Counted from the first letter of the stretch, positions 36,991 to 46,712 are shown. The stretch: 64,000 bases of DNA from Pseudomonas fulva 12-X (GCF_000213805.1 NC_015556.1:2232001-2296000); one strand, 5' to 3'. Notes: generated from the sequence alone by a model not told the origin. Numbers and translations are program-made.

Positions 36991-37994
36991 GGCTGAGTTC
37001 CTGAGGCAGAGGTGGAGCAAAGGAGGGTGTCGAGGGCGCTGAGCTGGTAGCCGCGCTCGTCATGGCCGATGACGCGGGCGATCTGCTGGACATGGCGGGC
37101 GCGGCCGCGCCCGGCGAGGAACACCACCAGGTTCACCGCCTCGGCGATCAGCGCCCTTGGCGCGGCCAGGGCAACCTCCAGGATCAGTTGCTCCAGGCGC
37201 AGCAGAGCACCCTGCGCGGAGCCGGCGTGAATCGTCGCGATACCGCCGGGATGGCCGGTGCCCCAGGCCTTGACCAGGTCCAGCGCCTCGCCGCCGCGCA
37301 CCTCGCCGACCACCACGCGGTCTGGGCGCAGGCGCAGCGTGCTGCGCACCAGGTCGGCCATGGACACCACGCCAGGCTTGGTACGCAGGGCGACGTGATC
37401 GCGAGCCGGGCACTGCAGCTCGACCGTGTCCTCCAGCACCATCACGCGATCGCCGCTGTCGGCCACCTCGGCCAGCAGTGCGTTGGCCAGCGTGGTCTTG
37501 CCGCTGCTCGTACCGCCGGCCACCAGGATGTTCTGCCGCTCGCGCACGGCCACGCGCAGGTACTTGGCCTGGGTGGCGCTGAGGATGCCGTCGGCGACGT
37601 ACTGCTGCAGCGGGATTACGCCAGCGGCGCGCTTGCGCAGCGCGAAGGTCGGCCCGGCCACCACCGGCGGCAGCACGCCCTCGAAGCGCTCGCCGGTTTC
37701 CGACAGCTCGGCGCTCAGCAGCGGCCTGCCACGATGCACTTCCGCGCCGACATGCGCGGCCACCAGGCGGATGATCCGCTCGCCGTCGGCAGCTGCCAGC
37801 GTGCCCAGATGGGCGCGGCCAACTGACAGGCGATCCAGCCAGAGCAGGCCGTCGGGGTTGAGCATCACCTCGACCACGTCCGGATCATCCAGGGCCGCCG
37901 CGATCAGCGGGCCCATCGCCGTGCGCAACATGCGGGTGCAACGATCCAAGGAGGTCGCCGCCGCGTTCAGCACGATGGAAGAGGAGCTGTTCAT
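36987..37994 (-). CDS. trbB: Conjugal transfer ATPase TrbB (VirB11-like)
   Basis: A 335-residue hexameric VirB11-type ATPase that drives pilus biogenesis at the inner membrane. Walker A (VAGGTSSGKTTLANALLAEV), the Asp box (RVMVLEDTVELQC), Walker B-like (RPDRVVVGEVRGGEALDLVKAWGTGHPG) and the His box (GIATIHAGSA) are all present. It overlaps both neighbours by 4 bases. Confidence 0.96.
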   Translation of the reverse strand: MNSSSSIVLNAAATSLDRCTRMLRTAMGPLIAAALDDPDVVEVMLNPDGLLWLDRLSVGRAHLGTLAAADGERIIRLVAAHVGAEVHRGRPLLSAELSETGERFEGVLPPVVAGPTFALRKRAAGVIPLQQYVADGILSATQAKYLRVAVRERQNILVAGGTSSGKTTLANALLAEVADSGDRVMVLEDTVELQCPARDHVALRTKPGVVSMADLVRSTLRLRPDRVVVGEVRGGEALDLVKAWGTGHPGGIATIHAGSAQGALLRLEQLILEVALAAPRALIAEAVNLVVFLAGRGRARHVQQIARVIGHDERGYQLSALDTLLCSTSASGTQP

Positions 37995-38425
37995 AGGCGC
38001 TCTCCAGTGGCCTGAGCCTCTGCCTGAACCTCCTCGTGTATGTCCCTGACCAGGCTGCGCCCGCGCTGCAGGTGACGTCCCAGTTGCTCGACAAACTGGC
38101 TGAAGCGCAGCTTGCCCTGCGCGCGTGCTGCTTCCTGATGCGCCTCTGGTACCGGCGTGCTGACCGTGAGGTAGTAGCGCACGTACAGCGCCACGGTCTC
38201 GATCAGGATGTGCTGGTCGCGCTCCAGGCGCTCGAACTGACGTGACAGGCGATCCAGGCGTTTGGCCATGGCCACCTCGCGCTGCTCGCCGGACTCGGGC
38301 GACAGCCAGGAGGCCAGCGCCGCGGCGATGATCGAGGACTTCGATACGCCCTTGGTGATCGCCAGTTCGTTCAGGCGCTTGGCATGCTCGGGTTGGATAA
38401 ACAGGTTGAGGCGGGCTCGGCTCAT
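37991..38425 (-). CDS. CopG-family ribbon-helix-helix protein
   Basis: A 144-residue protein with an N-terminal ribbon-helix-helix (SRARLNLFIQPEHAKRLNELAITKGVSKSSIIAAAL) and a helical C-terminal half with coiled-coil potential (LDRLSRQFERLERDQHIL). In Tn4371-like elements a copG gene stands between traG and trbB, as here, and is thought to autoregulate the transfer operon. It overlaps traG and trbB. Confidence 0.9.
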   Translation of the reverse strand: MSRARLNLFIQPEHAKRLNELAITKGVSKSSIIAAALASWLSPESGEQREVAMAKRLDRLSRQFERLERDQHILIETVALYVRYYLTVSTPVPEAHQEAARAQGKLRFSQFVEQLGRHLQRGRSLVRDIHEEVQAEAQATGERL

Positions 38426-40413
38426 AGGGCTATTCCATCGTCAGGGTCGAGGGCGGCCAGCCGCGCCACGCGCTGCAGGCGTGGATCCGGCTGGGTGGGG
38501 AAGGGCGTGGAAATGTCGTCCTCGTCGAGCAGCAGCAGGTCGCTGGCCAGCTCGTCGTGATCCGGCAACTCGGCGAACTCCGTCAGCTCGGGCTGACGGC
38601 GTGGGCCGCCGTCCTCGATGGTCTCGTCATCGCTCAGATCGGTCGGCGACGCGGCAACGACTACGGGCACGGCCAGGCTGCTCCAGTCGTCCGCGCGCGG
38701 CGCCGGTGTGTCGGCGTAGCGACCCGGCTGCAAGCGCGGCGCCGGCTGTACCCGGCTCTGGAAGTTGGTGTCGGTGAAGTAGCGCAGCTTCTTCGCGCGG
38801 ATCGGTGCGAGGCCGGAGAGCATCACCACGGCCTCGTCGCTGGGCAGCTGCATCACCTCGCCCGGGGTCAGCAGCGGGCGGGCGGTTTCCTGGCGCGACA
38901 CCATCAGATGGCCCAGCCAGGGTGCGAGGCGGTGACCGGCGTAGTTGCGCTGCGCGCGCAGTTCTGTGGCAGTGCCGAGGGTCTCTGAGATGCGCTTGGC
39001 GGTGCGCTCGTCGTTGGTGGCGAAGGTCACCCGTACATGGCAGTTGTCGAGGATCGAATGGTTTTGGCCGTAGGCCTTGTCGATCTGGTTCAGCGACTGC
39101 GAGATCAGGAAGGCGCGCAACCCGTAGCCGGCCATGAAGGCCAGGGCCGTCTCGAAGAAATCCAGCCGTCCCAGCGCCGGAAACTCATCGAGCATCAGCA
39201 GCAGCTTGTGCCGGCGCTCGATGCCGTCGGAGCCGTCGAGCGACTCGGTCAGGCGCCGGCCGACCTGGTTGAGGATCAGGCGGATCAGCGGCTTGGTGCG
39301 GCTGATATCCGAGGGCGGTACGACCAGGTACAGCGACACCGGATGCTCGGCCGAGATCAGGTCGGCGATGCGCCAGTCGCAGCGCGAGGTGACCTCGGCC
39401 ACGGTCGGGTCGCGATACAGGCCGAGGAAGGACATGGCCGTGGACAGCACGCCCGAGCGCTCGTTGTCGCTCTTGTTCAGCACCTCCCGCGCCGCAGAGG
39501 CCACCACCGTATGGGGTGCATCGCCTAGATGCGGTGTGGTCATCATCCGGTGCAGGGTCAGCTCGAAGGTGCAGGCTGGATCTGAGAGGAAGTTGGCGAC
39601 GCCGCGCAGGGTCTTGTCCTTGCCGGCGTAGAGTACGTGCAGGATGGCGCCGACCAGCAGCGCATGACTGGTCTTCTCCCAATGGTTGCGCCGCTCCAGC
39701 GCGCCTTCTGGGTCGACCAGAATATCGGCGATGTTCTGTACGTCGCGTACCTCGTGGGCGCCGCGACGTACTTCCAGTAACGGGTTATAGGCGGCCGAGG
39801 CCAGGTCAGTGGGGTTGAACAACAGGCAGTGGGAGAAGCGCGAACGCCAGCCCGCGGTCAGGCTCCAGTTCTCGCCCTTGATGTCGTGGATGACTGCTGA
39901 GGCAGGCCATGAGAGCAGGGTGGGTACCACCAGGCCGACGCCCTTGCCCGAGCGCGTCGGCGCGAAGGTCAGCACATGCTCGGGGCCTTCGTGGCGAAGA
40001 TACTGATCGTCGAACTGGCCGAGGAATACACCCGCTGTCTGGGTCAGGCCGGCCTTGCGCACCTCATCTGCATCGGCCCAACGCGCCGAACCGTAGGTGG
40101 TGACCCGTCGAGCCTGGCGTGCGCGCCAGATCGCCATACCAATGGCCACCACCAACGCCAGCAGACTGCTGCAGGCGGCGATGCTGCCGCCGACGTTGAA
40201 GATGTCCGGTGCATAGGCGTCGAAGACGAACCACCACTCGAATAGACGCCAGGGGTGATACACCGGCGTGCCCAGCAGCTCGAACCAGGGCGCCCCCAGG
40301 CGCGCCTGGTAGCCGAGCGCGGCAGCTGTCCACTGCGTGGCACCCCAGACCCCGGACAGAGTGATGGTCAACACCACCAGCACCTGGCCGTACAGCACCG
40401 TTGTCGCTTGCAT
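38422..40413 (-). CDS. traG: Coupling protein TraG (VirD4-like)
   Basis: TraG docks the relaxosome to the mating channel. The 663-residue protein has two N-terminal membrane helices (VLYGQVLVVLTITLSGVWGA; SIAACSSLLALVVAIGMAIW), Walker A (FAPTRSGKGVGLVVPTLLSWP) and Walker B (LLLMLDEFPALGRLDFF), then AFLISQSLNQIDKAYG. I chose ATG 40413, preceded by AAGGAGAG at slightly long spacing; ATG 40452 is possible. It is the first gene of the long transfer operon. Confidence 0.96.
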   Translation of the reverse strand: MQATTVLYGQVLVVLTITLSGVWGATQWTAAALGYQARLGAPWFELLGTPVYHPWRLFEWWFVFDAYAPDIFNVGGSIAACSSLLALVVAIGMAIWRARQARRVTTYGSARWADADEVRKAGLTQTAGVFLGQFDDQYLRHEGPEHVLTFAPTRSGKGVGLVVPTLLSWPASAVIHDIKGENWSLTAGWRSRFSHCLLFNPTDLASAAYNPLLEVRRGAHEVRDVQNIADILVDPEGALERRNHWEKTSHALLVGAILHVLYAGKDKTLRGVANFLSDPACTFELTLHRMMTTPHLGDAPHTVVASAAREVLNKSDNERSGVLSTAMSFLGLYRDPTVAEVTSRCDWRIADLISAEHPVSLYLVVPPSDISRTKPLIRLILNQVGRRLTESLDGSDGIERRHKLLLMLDEFPALGRLDFFETALAFMAGYGLRAFLISQSLNQIDKAYGQNHSILDNCHVRVTFATNDERTAKRISETLGTATELRAQRNYAGHRLAPWLGHLMVSRQETARPLLTPGEVMQLPSDEAVVMLSGLAPIRAKKLRYFTDTNFQSRVQPAPRLQPGRYADTPAPRADDWSSLAVPVVVAASPTDLSDDETIEDGGPRRQPELTEFAELPDHDELASDLLLLDEDDISTPFPTQPDPRLQRVARLAALDPDDGIAL

Positions 40414-40670
40414 CCCTGAACCACTCTCCTTGCGTACATGCGCAGCACTCATGCGTGCTGCGGGCAAGAGATTCGGAGATGGCCAGGGGAGGGTCAAAGA
40501 CCGTTTCGATGAGGACTAAGAAGGCCGGCTCAATATAGAAGGCTGGGGCGGCTGACAGGTGAGCTCAGCTAGCTGTGGTGCGCATGACTACTTGGCAGCG
40601 AGTCAAAGTTGTCGGTTGCATCATCGTGTTGAAAGTACCGTTTCGTTGTGTGATATCAACGGTGGGGAAC

Positions 40671-41219
40671 TCAGTAATCGCATCCATTCGAGCCACCAAA
40701 TTTCGTTTCTCTCAGGCAAATGTGCGTCCTGCTATCAAGTACCAGAGGGGTATAGCGGCAGCTCGTTCCGGAGGCGTTGATCTCTACTTTCAAGTTATCC
40801 ATATCATCACGTTTGAGCGGTATGGCGATTGCACAGCAATCTCTGTCCTTCTGGCAGACCGAAATTTGAGTGCCGGGTTCTTCGAGACCATTGACCTTAA
40901 CCTTTAAGGCTCTGTTGTTACACTGGGTGCTCAAGCCTTTGGCAGTAACGAAGAACTTGGTGGAGTCTGGATTTTTCGCTGGGCTTCCTAGTCCCAGCGG
41001 AACCAAGAAGAGTGAATGCGCAGTTCCTTCTCTAGACTGATGTGTAGTGATGGTTGCTGGTGAATGACAGGCATTGTTTACCCACTCTATGTACGAGGCT
41101 TGCTGCCAGTCACCATTGCTCACAACATTCCAGTGCTTGCCGCTGCGATAGTCATAACAACCAGCCAGGCCGCTCATGACTGCTATCAGCCCAATAGCTA
41201 TGAGACTATTTTTACTCAT
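40671..41219 (-). CDS. Hypothetical lipoprotein, AT-richer cargo gene
   Basis: A 182-residue predicted lipoprotein (signal MSKNSLIAIGLIAVMSGLAGC, lipobox LAGC). The mature part holds eight or so further Cys residues, including DRDCCAIAIP and a C-terminal SNGCDY, suggesting a disulfide-rich periplasmic or surface domain. I do not recognise the family. Codon use is AT-richer than the neighbouring transfer genes, a sign of separate origin. The 40414-40670 gap holds the traG promoter region. Confidence 0.65.
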   Translation of the reverse strand: MSKNSLIAIGLIAVMSGLAGCYDYRSGKHWNVVSNGDWQQASYIEWVNNACHSPATITTHQSREGTAHSLFLVPLGLGSPAKNPDSTKFFVTAKGLSTQCNNRALKVKVNGLEEPGTQISVCQKDRDCCAIAIPLKRDDMDNLKVEINASGTSCRYTPLVLDSRTHICLRETKFGGSNGCDY

Positions 41220-41318
41220 GTCAGCTTATCCATTCCCTAGTGGCATCTTGATGCGGTAACTCTATGATTTTATTCGCTCTGCAATTTGGTGCCTTTGAGG
41301 AGATAGGGAGTGCGCGTA

Positions 41319-42212
41319 TTACATTGAGCAATGCTGGAACATATTTATGTTTCTGAATTCATCTGTAATCAATTCTGCAAATGCATCTCTTGCTCGATGC
41401 AAGCCAATATTCTTATTCCAGATGAAGTAATTCTGTATCGGAGCCAGGTCCTCGAAGGTATAGCCTTTTATATTGCCAATCTTCTTGTATTGCTCGAATA
41501 CTCCAGTTGGAACCAGAGAAACGCCAGCACCAGCGCTCACGCAGCCAAGAATAGTTCCATAGCTCGCTATACTGGTTATAGGCGTTGATACCTTTGCGGT
41601 CTTAAGCCAGCTTTCAAGTGCGTGGCGATAAGGGCAACCCTCAGGCCACATAAAAATATTTAGGTTGTTGATATCATGCGCCGAGGTGATTCCCCCTATA
41701 GATTCTGATGCGATCAGTACCAGCGGCTCTTTATATATTTCTAGTTGGGCAATGTCAGGATGGTCACTTTTTATGGCGATTATTGCACCGTCCAACTTGT
41801 GCCCGATGACCTCCGCTACCAATTGCGACCAAGCGCCGGTGCTAAATTGCATTTGTACGGTCGGGTAGTGTCCATGGTAACGAGATAATAGGATTGGTAG
41901 GCGGCCAGTCGCTGCTGATTCGATAGCTCCTATTTTCAGCACCCCGGCTGGAGTGGCCTCAGGGTCAAGCGCTCTTTTTGCTTCTTGGCAAGTATCAAGG
42001 ATCTTGTTCACGTACCCGAGAAGTAACTCACCTGAAGGACTTATAATCAGCCCCCGACCTTTGCGTACAAAAAGATCAACACCAAGCTCTTGCTCCAGTA
42101 GTTTTATTCTGTTGGTGATGTTGGAGGGTACGCAGTGCAATATCTTGGACGCTTTAGTGATGCTTCCTTGTTCTACGATAACTTTAAACATCTTGAGTTG
42201 CGACAGTTCCAT
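41319..42212 (-). CDS. LysR-family regulator of the AT-rich cargo block
   Basis: A 297-residue LysR regulator. The N-terminal helix-turn-helix (MFKVIVEQGSITKASKILHCVPSNITNRIKLLEQEL) is followed by a substrate-binding domain resembling the CysB/YofA-like group. It is divergent from the diiron-protein gene, with about 145 bp between starts, and so most likely controls that gene and the permease downstream. Codon use is AT-rich like the two target genes. ATG 42227 is an alternative start. Confidence 0.9.
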   Translation of the reverse strand: MELSQLKMFKVIVEQGSITKASKILHCVPSNITNRIKLLEQELGVDLFVRKGRGLIISPSGELLLGYVNKILDTCQEAKRALDPEATPAGVLKIGAIESAATGRLPILLSRYHGHYPTVQMQFSTGAWSQLVAEVIGHKLDGAIIAIKSDHPDIAQLEIYKEPLVLIASESIGGITSAHDINNLNIFMWPEGCPYRHALESWLKTAKVSTPITSIASYGTILGCVSAGAGVSLVPTGVFEQYKKIGNIKGYTFEDLAPIQNYFIWNKNIGLHRARDAFAELITDEFRNINMFQHCSM

Positions 42213-42357
42213 TGCTGCACCGATCATTCAGTTAAAGTGAATAGTTGCGTGATTATAAGTTACTTGATAGAGGCGTACAAGTGACCTAGCTTCGTGCTTG
42301 CCTCAGCTTTACATAGTAACGAATCCACACGCATGCTTTAAGGAAAGAGGTGAAGCA

Positions 42358-43335
42358 ATGAATTCTGTTGTTGTGAAAAGTAAGGTTGTCATGCCCCGCC
42401 ATCAAGTGTCCATGCAGCAGTTTGGTGAGGCGTTTATTGAAGACCTGTCTAGACACTTTGGAGCACTGAAAATACCTGGTCGGGTTATTTCTGGTGATCA
42501 GCGTAAAGCTGCAATTCCTGCTCATGTCGATCATGTGTCAGATATCCAGATGGCGATGTATGAAGTGCTATTTCATGAGATAACCCAAGAGTCGCAGAAT
42601 TGGGCGGAAAAAAGCTTCAATGCTTTTTTAGAGAAAGAGTTGGTCGACGAGGGGGTTCTGAAATTCTTTAATGGCTGGAACGAAACCCATAAGACCACGA
42701 GCCTGGTATCAGCAAAAATAATCATGCGACTGGCTGCTGATGCAGGCGCAATACCTACGCATAGGCAATCGCTGTACAACAACGTGATGGCACATATGCA
42801 TGAAGTGGCTAAGGATGACTTCGGCCTCGGACATGAAGGGCACGATGGCATGTATGGATACATGACTTCCGCTTTCGGCGCTTCGCGTTGGGTCGAAAGT
42901 CAATATGTCGTACCCGGATGCAATGAGTTTTCAGACTTCCTTTACAGCGTAGGCGTGGCAGAAAATAAATCTCCTTTAAATTCCTGTGAGTATAAGCGAT
43001 CTATGCTGGAAGCAATGATGACTTCAGTTGCATCAGAGCTTTGGAATGGTCGCGAATATAACTATATTGCGCAATATATAGGAGAGAAGTTGCAGGCCGT
43101 AAATCCGGATCTTTGCTCTGATTTGAAGTCTCTTCGTAATGCCAAGGGCTATGTAATGGGGCATTCGGGAGAGGTAGAGAATAGGCATGGCTTGCATGCT
43201 TTGGCTGCAGCTCAGGCCTATTGCCGATTCGCCGATTTAAAATTTGATATTGATCGACTGAAAGAAGTCATGATTGATTATAATGATCGTGTTGGAAAGG
43301 CATTTCGCAGCCTGCACGAAGCTTTGATTACTTGA
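42358..43335 (+). CDS. Heme-oxygenase-like diiron (HDO/TENA-like) family protein
   Basis: A 325-residue helical protein that I place in the heme-oxygenase-like diiron oxidase/iron-containing redox enzyme superfamily. The helix NNVMAHMHEVAKDDFGLGHEGHDGMY matches the family pattern N..dE.G.G....H, SMLEAMMTSVASEL supplies a further acidic ligand, and GEVENRHGLHALAAA gives the late E/D-x-x-H motif. Members oxidise or fragment amino acids, fatty acids or aromatic precursors in natural product routes. The substrate here is unknown. ATG 42358 has a good ribosome site (AAGGAAAGAGGTG). Low GC marks it as acquired. Confidence 0.6.
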   Translation: MNSVVVKSKVVMPRHQVSMQQFGEAFIEDLSRHFGALKIPGRVISGDQRKAAIPAHVDHVSDIQMAMYEVLFHEITQESQNWAEKSFNAFLEKELVDEGVLKFFNGWNETHKTTSLVSAKIIMRLAADAGAIPTHRQSLYNNVMAHMHEVAKDDFGLGHEGHDGMYGYMTSAFGASRWVESQYVVPGCNEFSDFLYSVGVAENKSPLNSCEYKRSMLEAMMTSVASELWNGREYNYIAQYIGEKLQAVNPDLCSDLKSLRNAKGYVMGHSGEVENRHGLHALAAAQAYCRFADLKFDIDRLKEVMIDYNDRVGKAFRSLHEALIT

Positions 43336-43474
43336 TCTCATTTGAGCTGCTTGCCGCTGGTGCGATGCTATTGTGCATCGGCGGCTCTCTCATCTGATCT
43401 CTGCATTTTACAGTGCTTCAGGAGATCGTGATCACGATCGTGAGTTGAGTGAGGGCATGTGAAGAGATGCTTTT

Positions 43475-44242
43475 ATGAGTTTTGAATATACCATCGTAGC
43501 ATTGGGATTTTTTGCGTTCTGCGGCGGTTTAATCGATGCAGCAGTTGGCGGTGGGGGGCTTGTTCAGGTTCCTGCGCTACTTCATGCGCTACCTCAGCAA
43601 AGCTTGGCCACCGTCTTTGGGACCAATAAGCTGGCAGTGCTGTTAGGGAATTGCTTTTCTATATCCCGTTATTTGAGACGCATACGTATTATTTGGAGGT
43701 TAATGCTTCCGACAATGGTTTCTGCTTTTGTTTTTTCTTTTTTAGGCGCCTTTTCTGTTTCGTTAATACCCAAAGAGGTAATGGAATATGTAGTGTTTGT
43801 GATCTTGATACTGATGGCTATCTACACGTTTTCTAAGAAGGACTTAGGCAGGGTTCATCGTTCTTTCGAATGTGGGCCAAAAGAAATTTTGTTAGGGATC
43901 TTTTTTGGAGCTTTGCTAGGCTTTTATGACGGAGTGTTTGGTCCTGGTAGCGGAAGTCTTTTGCTCTTCGTTTTTGTAAAGTATTTTGGTTTTGATTTTC
44001 TTAATGCATCGGCTTCGGCCAAGCTTGTAAATTTAGGCACTTTCAGTGCTGCGCTTTTTTTCTTTATACCTTCAGGCAATGTGCTTTGGCTTGTCGGTGG
44101 TGTGGTAGGTTTATGCAATGTCGCCGGAGCCCTTACAGGTGTGTTTTTAGCACTTCGTTATGGTAGTGGATTTATCCGTATCTTTTTTTTGATTTTGTTG
44201 GTATTCCTAATAGGGCGCATGGGGTTTTCAATATTACATTGA
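43475..44242 (+). CDS. TSUP-family (TauE/SafE) permease, AT-rich
   Basis: A 255-residue membrane protein with about eight hydrophobic segments and the two-half TSUP architecture. The signature AFCGGLIDAAVGGGGLVQVPAL occurs in the first half and GFYDGVFGPGSGSLLLF in the second. TSUP proteins export or import small sulfur or carboxylate anions. It follows the diiron-protein gene on the same strand, 139 bp downstream, which suggests export or uptake of that enzyme's substrate or product. Codon use is markedly AT-rich. Confidence 0.88.
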   Translation: MSFEYTIVALGFFAFCGGLIDAAVGGGGLVQVPALLHALPQQSLATVFGTNKLAVLLGNCFSISRYLRRIRIIWRLMLPTMVSAFVFSFLGAFSVSLIPKEVMEYVVFVILILMAIYTFSKKDLGRVHRSFECGPKEILLGIFFGALLGFYDGVFGPGSGSLLLFVFVKYFGFDFLNASASAKLVNLGTFSAALFFFIPSGNVLWLVGGVVGLCNVAGALTGVFLALRYGSGFIRIFFLILLVFLIGRMGFSILH

Positions 44243-44255
44243 GACTTGTGTGCGC

Positions 44256-44444
44256 TTACTCTGAGGTTGAGTTAGGCTCTGCGCCAATCTGCAAATGCTC
44301 AGCTAATAAAATGTCCTTTAATCTGGTTGCAGTGCGAAGATCCCGTTTGCTGGATTTGACTGTGCGCCTACGTTTGCCTTTACGTGATGCGGCCAAATCT
44401 TCAAGGCCCTCGATCAGCTCGAAAAAAATATTGCGTTTGGTCAT
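44256..44444 (-). pseudogene. Probable remnant of a HigA/MqsA-like antitoxin gene
   Basis: A 62-residue frame begins MTKRNIFFELIEGLEDLAASRKGK, which is very like the N-terminus of XRE antitoxins that normally run to about 100 residues with a DNA-binding C-terminal half. Here the rest is replaced by a short basic tail and a stop, and no toxin gene is adjacent. I read it as a truncated or decayed antitoxin. It could still be a small expressed protein. Confidence 0.4.
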
Positions 44445-44578
44445 GGTGTTTCGTCTTCACTTAAGCCACAAGAGCGATTTTAACTGGCGACTCTGGCCAG
44501 GGTTGCGGCAGCCGTAGTGGGCTGCCGCGAGCACTCTTTTGGGGGTTTGGTAGCAAGAGACATCGCGCCGAGGGATGA

Positions 44579-45505
44579 TCAGGCGATCTCTTTTTGTGAC
44601 GTTTGATCTGGCAGTAACATCTGGTTTTCCGTAGGGCTTACCCTCCCGATAAACCGGGCCATTTGCTTGCTCGTTTCGCCTTCACGCCTCACCAAGTAAG
44701 TTGTGAGCATCGTCGCGCAGCCGTCTAGCGGACGCGCCACCACGCCTGGGTTGTTGAGTTCGGTGATGCGGGCAAGGCTGGAGAAACCCAGTCCGTAACC
44801 GGCCGCAACCAGCGCCATCATCAGGTCTAGGGTAGGGACACGGTCGGCTATTGTGAGTTTGGTATTCACAGAGCTCAGCACCCGTTGAAGTTGATGCCAG
44901 AAGCCTTCGCATACTTGCGGGTCGCAAAGCACTAGCGGATAGCGCACCACCTCTTCGAGAGGTACGCGCCGATAGCTCAGCAGCGGATGGCGGCTTGGTA
45001 CGGCCACCACCAGTGGATCGAACCATACCGGTTCCGCCACTAGACCATCTCCAACTTCATCGGACTGAGCGAGCCCTATGTCGAACAGGCCGTCGTTCAG
45101 ACCTCTGACCTGTTCTCGGAACGTGACCTCAGACAGGCAGATCTCGACCTCAGGTTCCTCTTCACGGCATCGAGCTAGCAAGGAAGCCAGGCGCCCCTGA
45201 GGAATTCCATCGGAGAGTGCGAGGCGTATCTGGCCGCGATATCCAGAGGCCGCGCTTCTCACACTAGCCTTGGCTTGGTCGACTACAGCGAGCACCCGGC
45301 GCGCCTCCTCCAGAAATACCTTCCCAGCCCAGGTAAGGCGAGTGCTCCGCGTCGTCCGTTCGAACAGCTGGACTCCCAGCCTGTATTCCAACTCCTTAAT
45401 GATTCGCGAGAGTGGTGATTGCTCGATATGCAGACGCGCAGCAGCACGCGCGAAATGCAGTTCTTCTGCAACGGCAATGAAACAGCGAAGATGGCGCAGT
45501 TCCAA
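44579..45505 (-). CDS. LysR-family regulator of the biosynthetic operon
   Basis: A 308-residue LysR regulator with helix-turn-helix FIAVAEELHFARAAARLHIEQSPLSRIIKELE near the N-terminus and a substrate-binding domain (RGQIRLALSDGIPQGRLASLLARC). It starts at TTG 45505, chosen because a strong GGAGGAAAGG ribosome site precedes it and the start coincides with the LysR core. It is 43 bp downstream of the MFS gene and so is probably the last gene of the operon, giving feedback control of the cluster or of export. Confidence 0.88.
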   Translation of the reverse strand: MELRHLRCFIAVAEELHFARAAARLHIEQSPLSRIIKELEYRLGVQLFERTTRSTRLTWAGKVFLEEARRVLAVVDQAKASVRSAASGYRGQIRLALSDGIPQGRLASLLARCREEEPEVEICLSEVTFREQVRGLNDGLFDIGLAQSDEVGDGLVAEPVWFDPLVVAVPSRHPLLSYRRVPLEEVVRYPLVLCDPQVCEGFWHQLQRVLSSVNTKLTIADRVPTLDLMMALVAAGYGLGFSSLARITELNNPGVVARPLDGCATMLTTYLVRREGETSKQMARFIGRVSPTENQMLLPDQTSQKEIA

Positions 45506-45548
45506 GGCCTTTCCTCCATCAGTTAGACGTTGAAATTAAGCGTTGACG

Positions 45549-46712
45549 TTAAGCCCGGCGACGCAGGTTGATGATTTGCAGCAGAGCGCCCAAGGCAGCC
45601 ACTCCGCCGGCGCTGGCAGCCAGTGTCCACGTGGGCATTTGCAACAGCAGCACGAAGCCGCCAGCCGCGGCACCAATTGCACTACCCAGATACAGCGCTG
45701 ACTCGTTCAGCGCGATAGCCAGGTTGCCGTCACCCTGAGACTGGCGGGCAAGGATCAGCTCGTTGTTCTGGGGTACTTGCAGCGCCCAGCCCACCGCGCC
45801 CCACAAGGCGATAGGCAACATCACCAGCCATGTGCTCAGGGCTGCCGCCAATGGCAACACGAAGAGCGAGACTGCCAGGATGATCATGATGGCGAAGGTC
45901 AGCACCGGACCCTTGATACGATCCACCAGCGGGCCAATCAGGAAGCTGCCGAGGACGCCGCCAATACCCCATACCCACAGATAAGGTGTGACCGATCGCA
46001 CCGCGCCGTAAGCGGGGTCGGCCAGCAGCGGGGCGATGAAGGTGTACATGCCCAGGCTGGCGATGGCTGCGAGCAACGACACGAGCAGAATGACCACTAC
46101 GTGACCGTCAGTAAGAATTGCTAGCTTCTGACTTAGCGTCGTGGCGGTGGCAGCTGGAAGCGAAGGCAGCTTGAGCAGCAGGCCCAGCAACGCCACCAAA
46201 CCAAGTACGGTAACTAGCCACAGTGCTGCCTGCCAGCCAAGTTGTTCGGCTATCAGCAGACTGAGCGGCACACCCAGAACTACACCGCTGGCCATGCCGC
46301 CCATGATGATGGCAATGGCCTTGCCACGGCACTCCGGGCTCGAAACAGCGGCAGAAGCACCGATACCCATTGCCAAGTAAACGCCTGCGCCGATACCTGC
46401 GACGGCACGCCAGACCATCAGCGCGGTAAAGCTCTCGGCCAGTGCGCTGGCAGCGTTGGCGATGACGAACAAGCCCAGTGCGAGTAACAGGCCGGTACGC
46501 TGGCGATGCGCAGGGGTCAGGGCGACGAAGATGGGCGATCCCAAGCCGTAGGCCAGGGTAAATGCGGTGACGAGTTGCGCCGCCACCGCCACGGACACGG
46601 CAAACGAGGCCTCAATCATCGGGATCAGGCCGGCGGTGACATAGGAGGCCATGCCAAGGGCAAATGCCCCTAGTGCTATGAGGTAGATGGGTGATTGGTT
46701 GGATGTGTGCAT
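45549..46712 (-). CDS. MFS efflux transporter (AraJ/DHA1 type), predicted product exporter
   Basis: A 387-residue 12-helix major facilitator. Motifs include AFALGMASYVTAGLIPMIEASF in helix 1, GLGSPIFVALTPAHRQR in the 2-3 loop and the helix 5 motif MGGMASGVVLGVPLSLLI typical of drug:H+ antiporters. It lies directly behind the amidotransferase gene (85 bp, with a possible hairpin) and is the obvious candidate to export the operon's product and protect the producer, like AlmE of the alaremycin cluster as I recall it. ATG 46712 is chosen because helix 1 follows immediately. Confidence 0.88.
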   Translation of the reverse strand: MHTSNQSPIYLIALGAFALGMASYVTAGLIPMIEASFAVSVAVAAQLVTAFTLAYGLGSPIFVALTPAHRQRTGLLLALGLFVIANAASALAESFTALMVWRAVAGIGAGVYLAMGIGASAAVSSPECRGKAIAIIMGGMASGVVLGVPLSLLIAEQLGWQAALWLVTVLGLVALLGLLLKLPSLPAATATTLSQKLAILTDGHVVVILLVSLLAAIASLGMYTFIAPLLADPAYGAVRSVTPYLWVWGIGGVLGSFLIGPLVDRIKGPVLTFAIMIILAVSLFVLPLAAALSTWLVMLPIALWGAVGWALQVPQNNELILARQSQGDGNLAIALNESALYLGSAIGAAAGGFVLLLQMPTWTLAASAGGVAALGALLQIINLRRRA

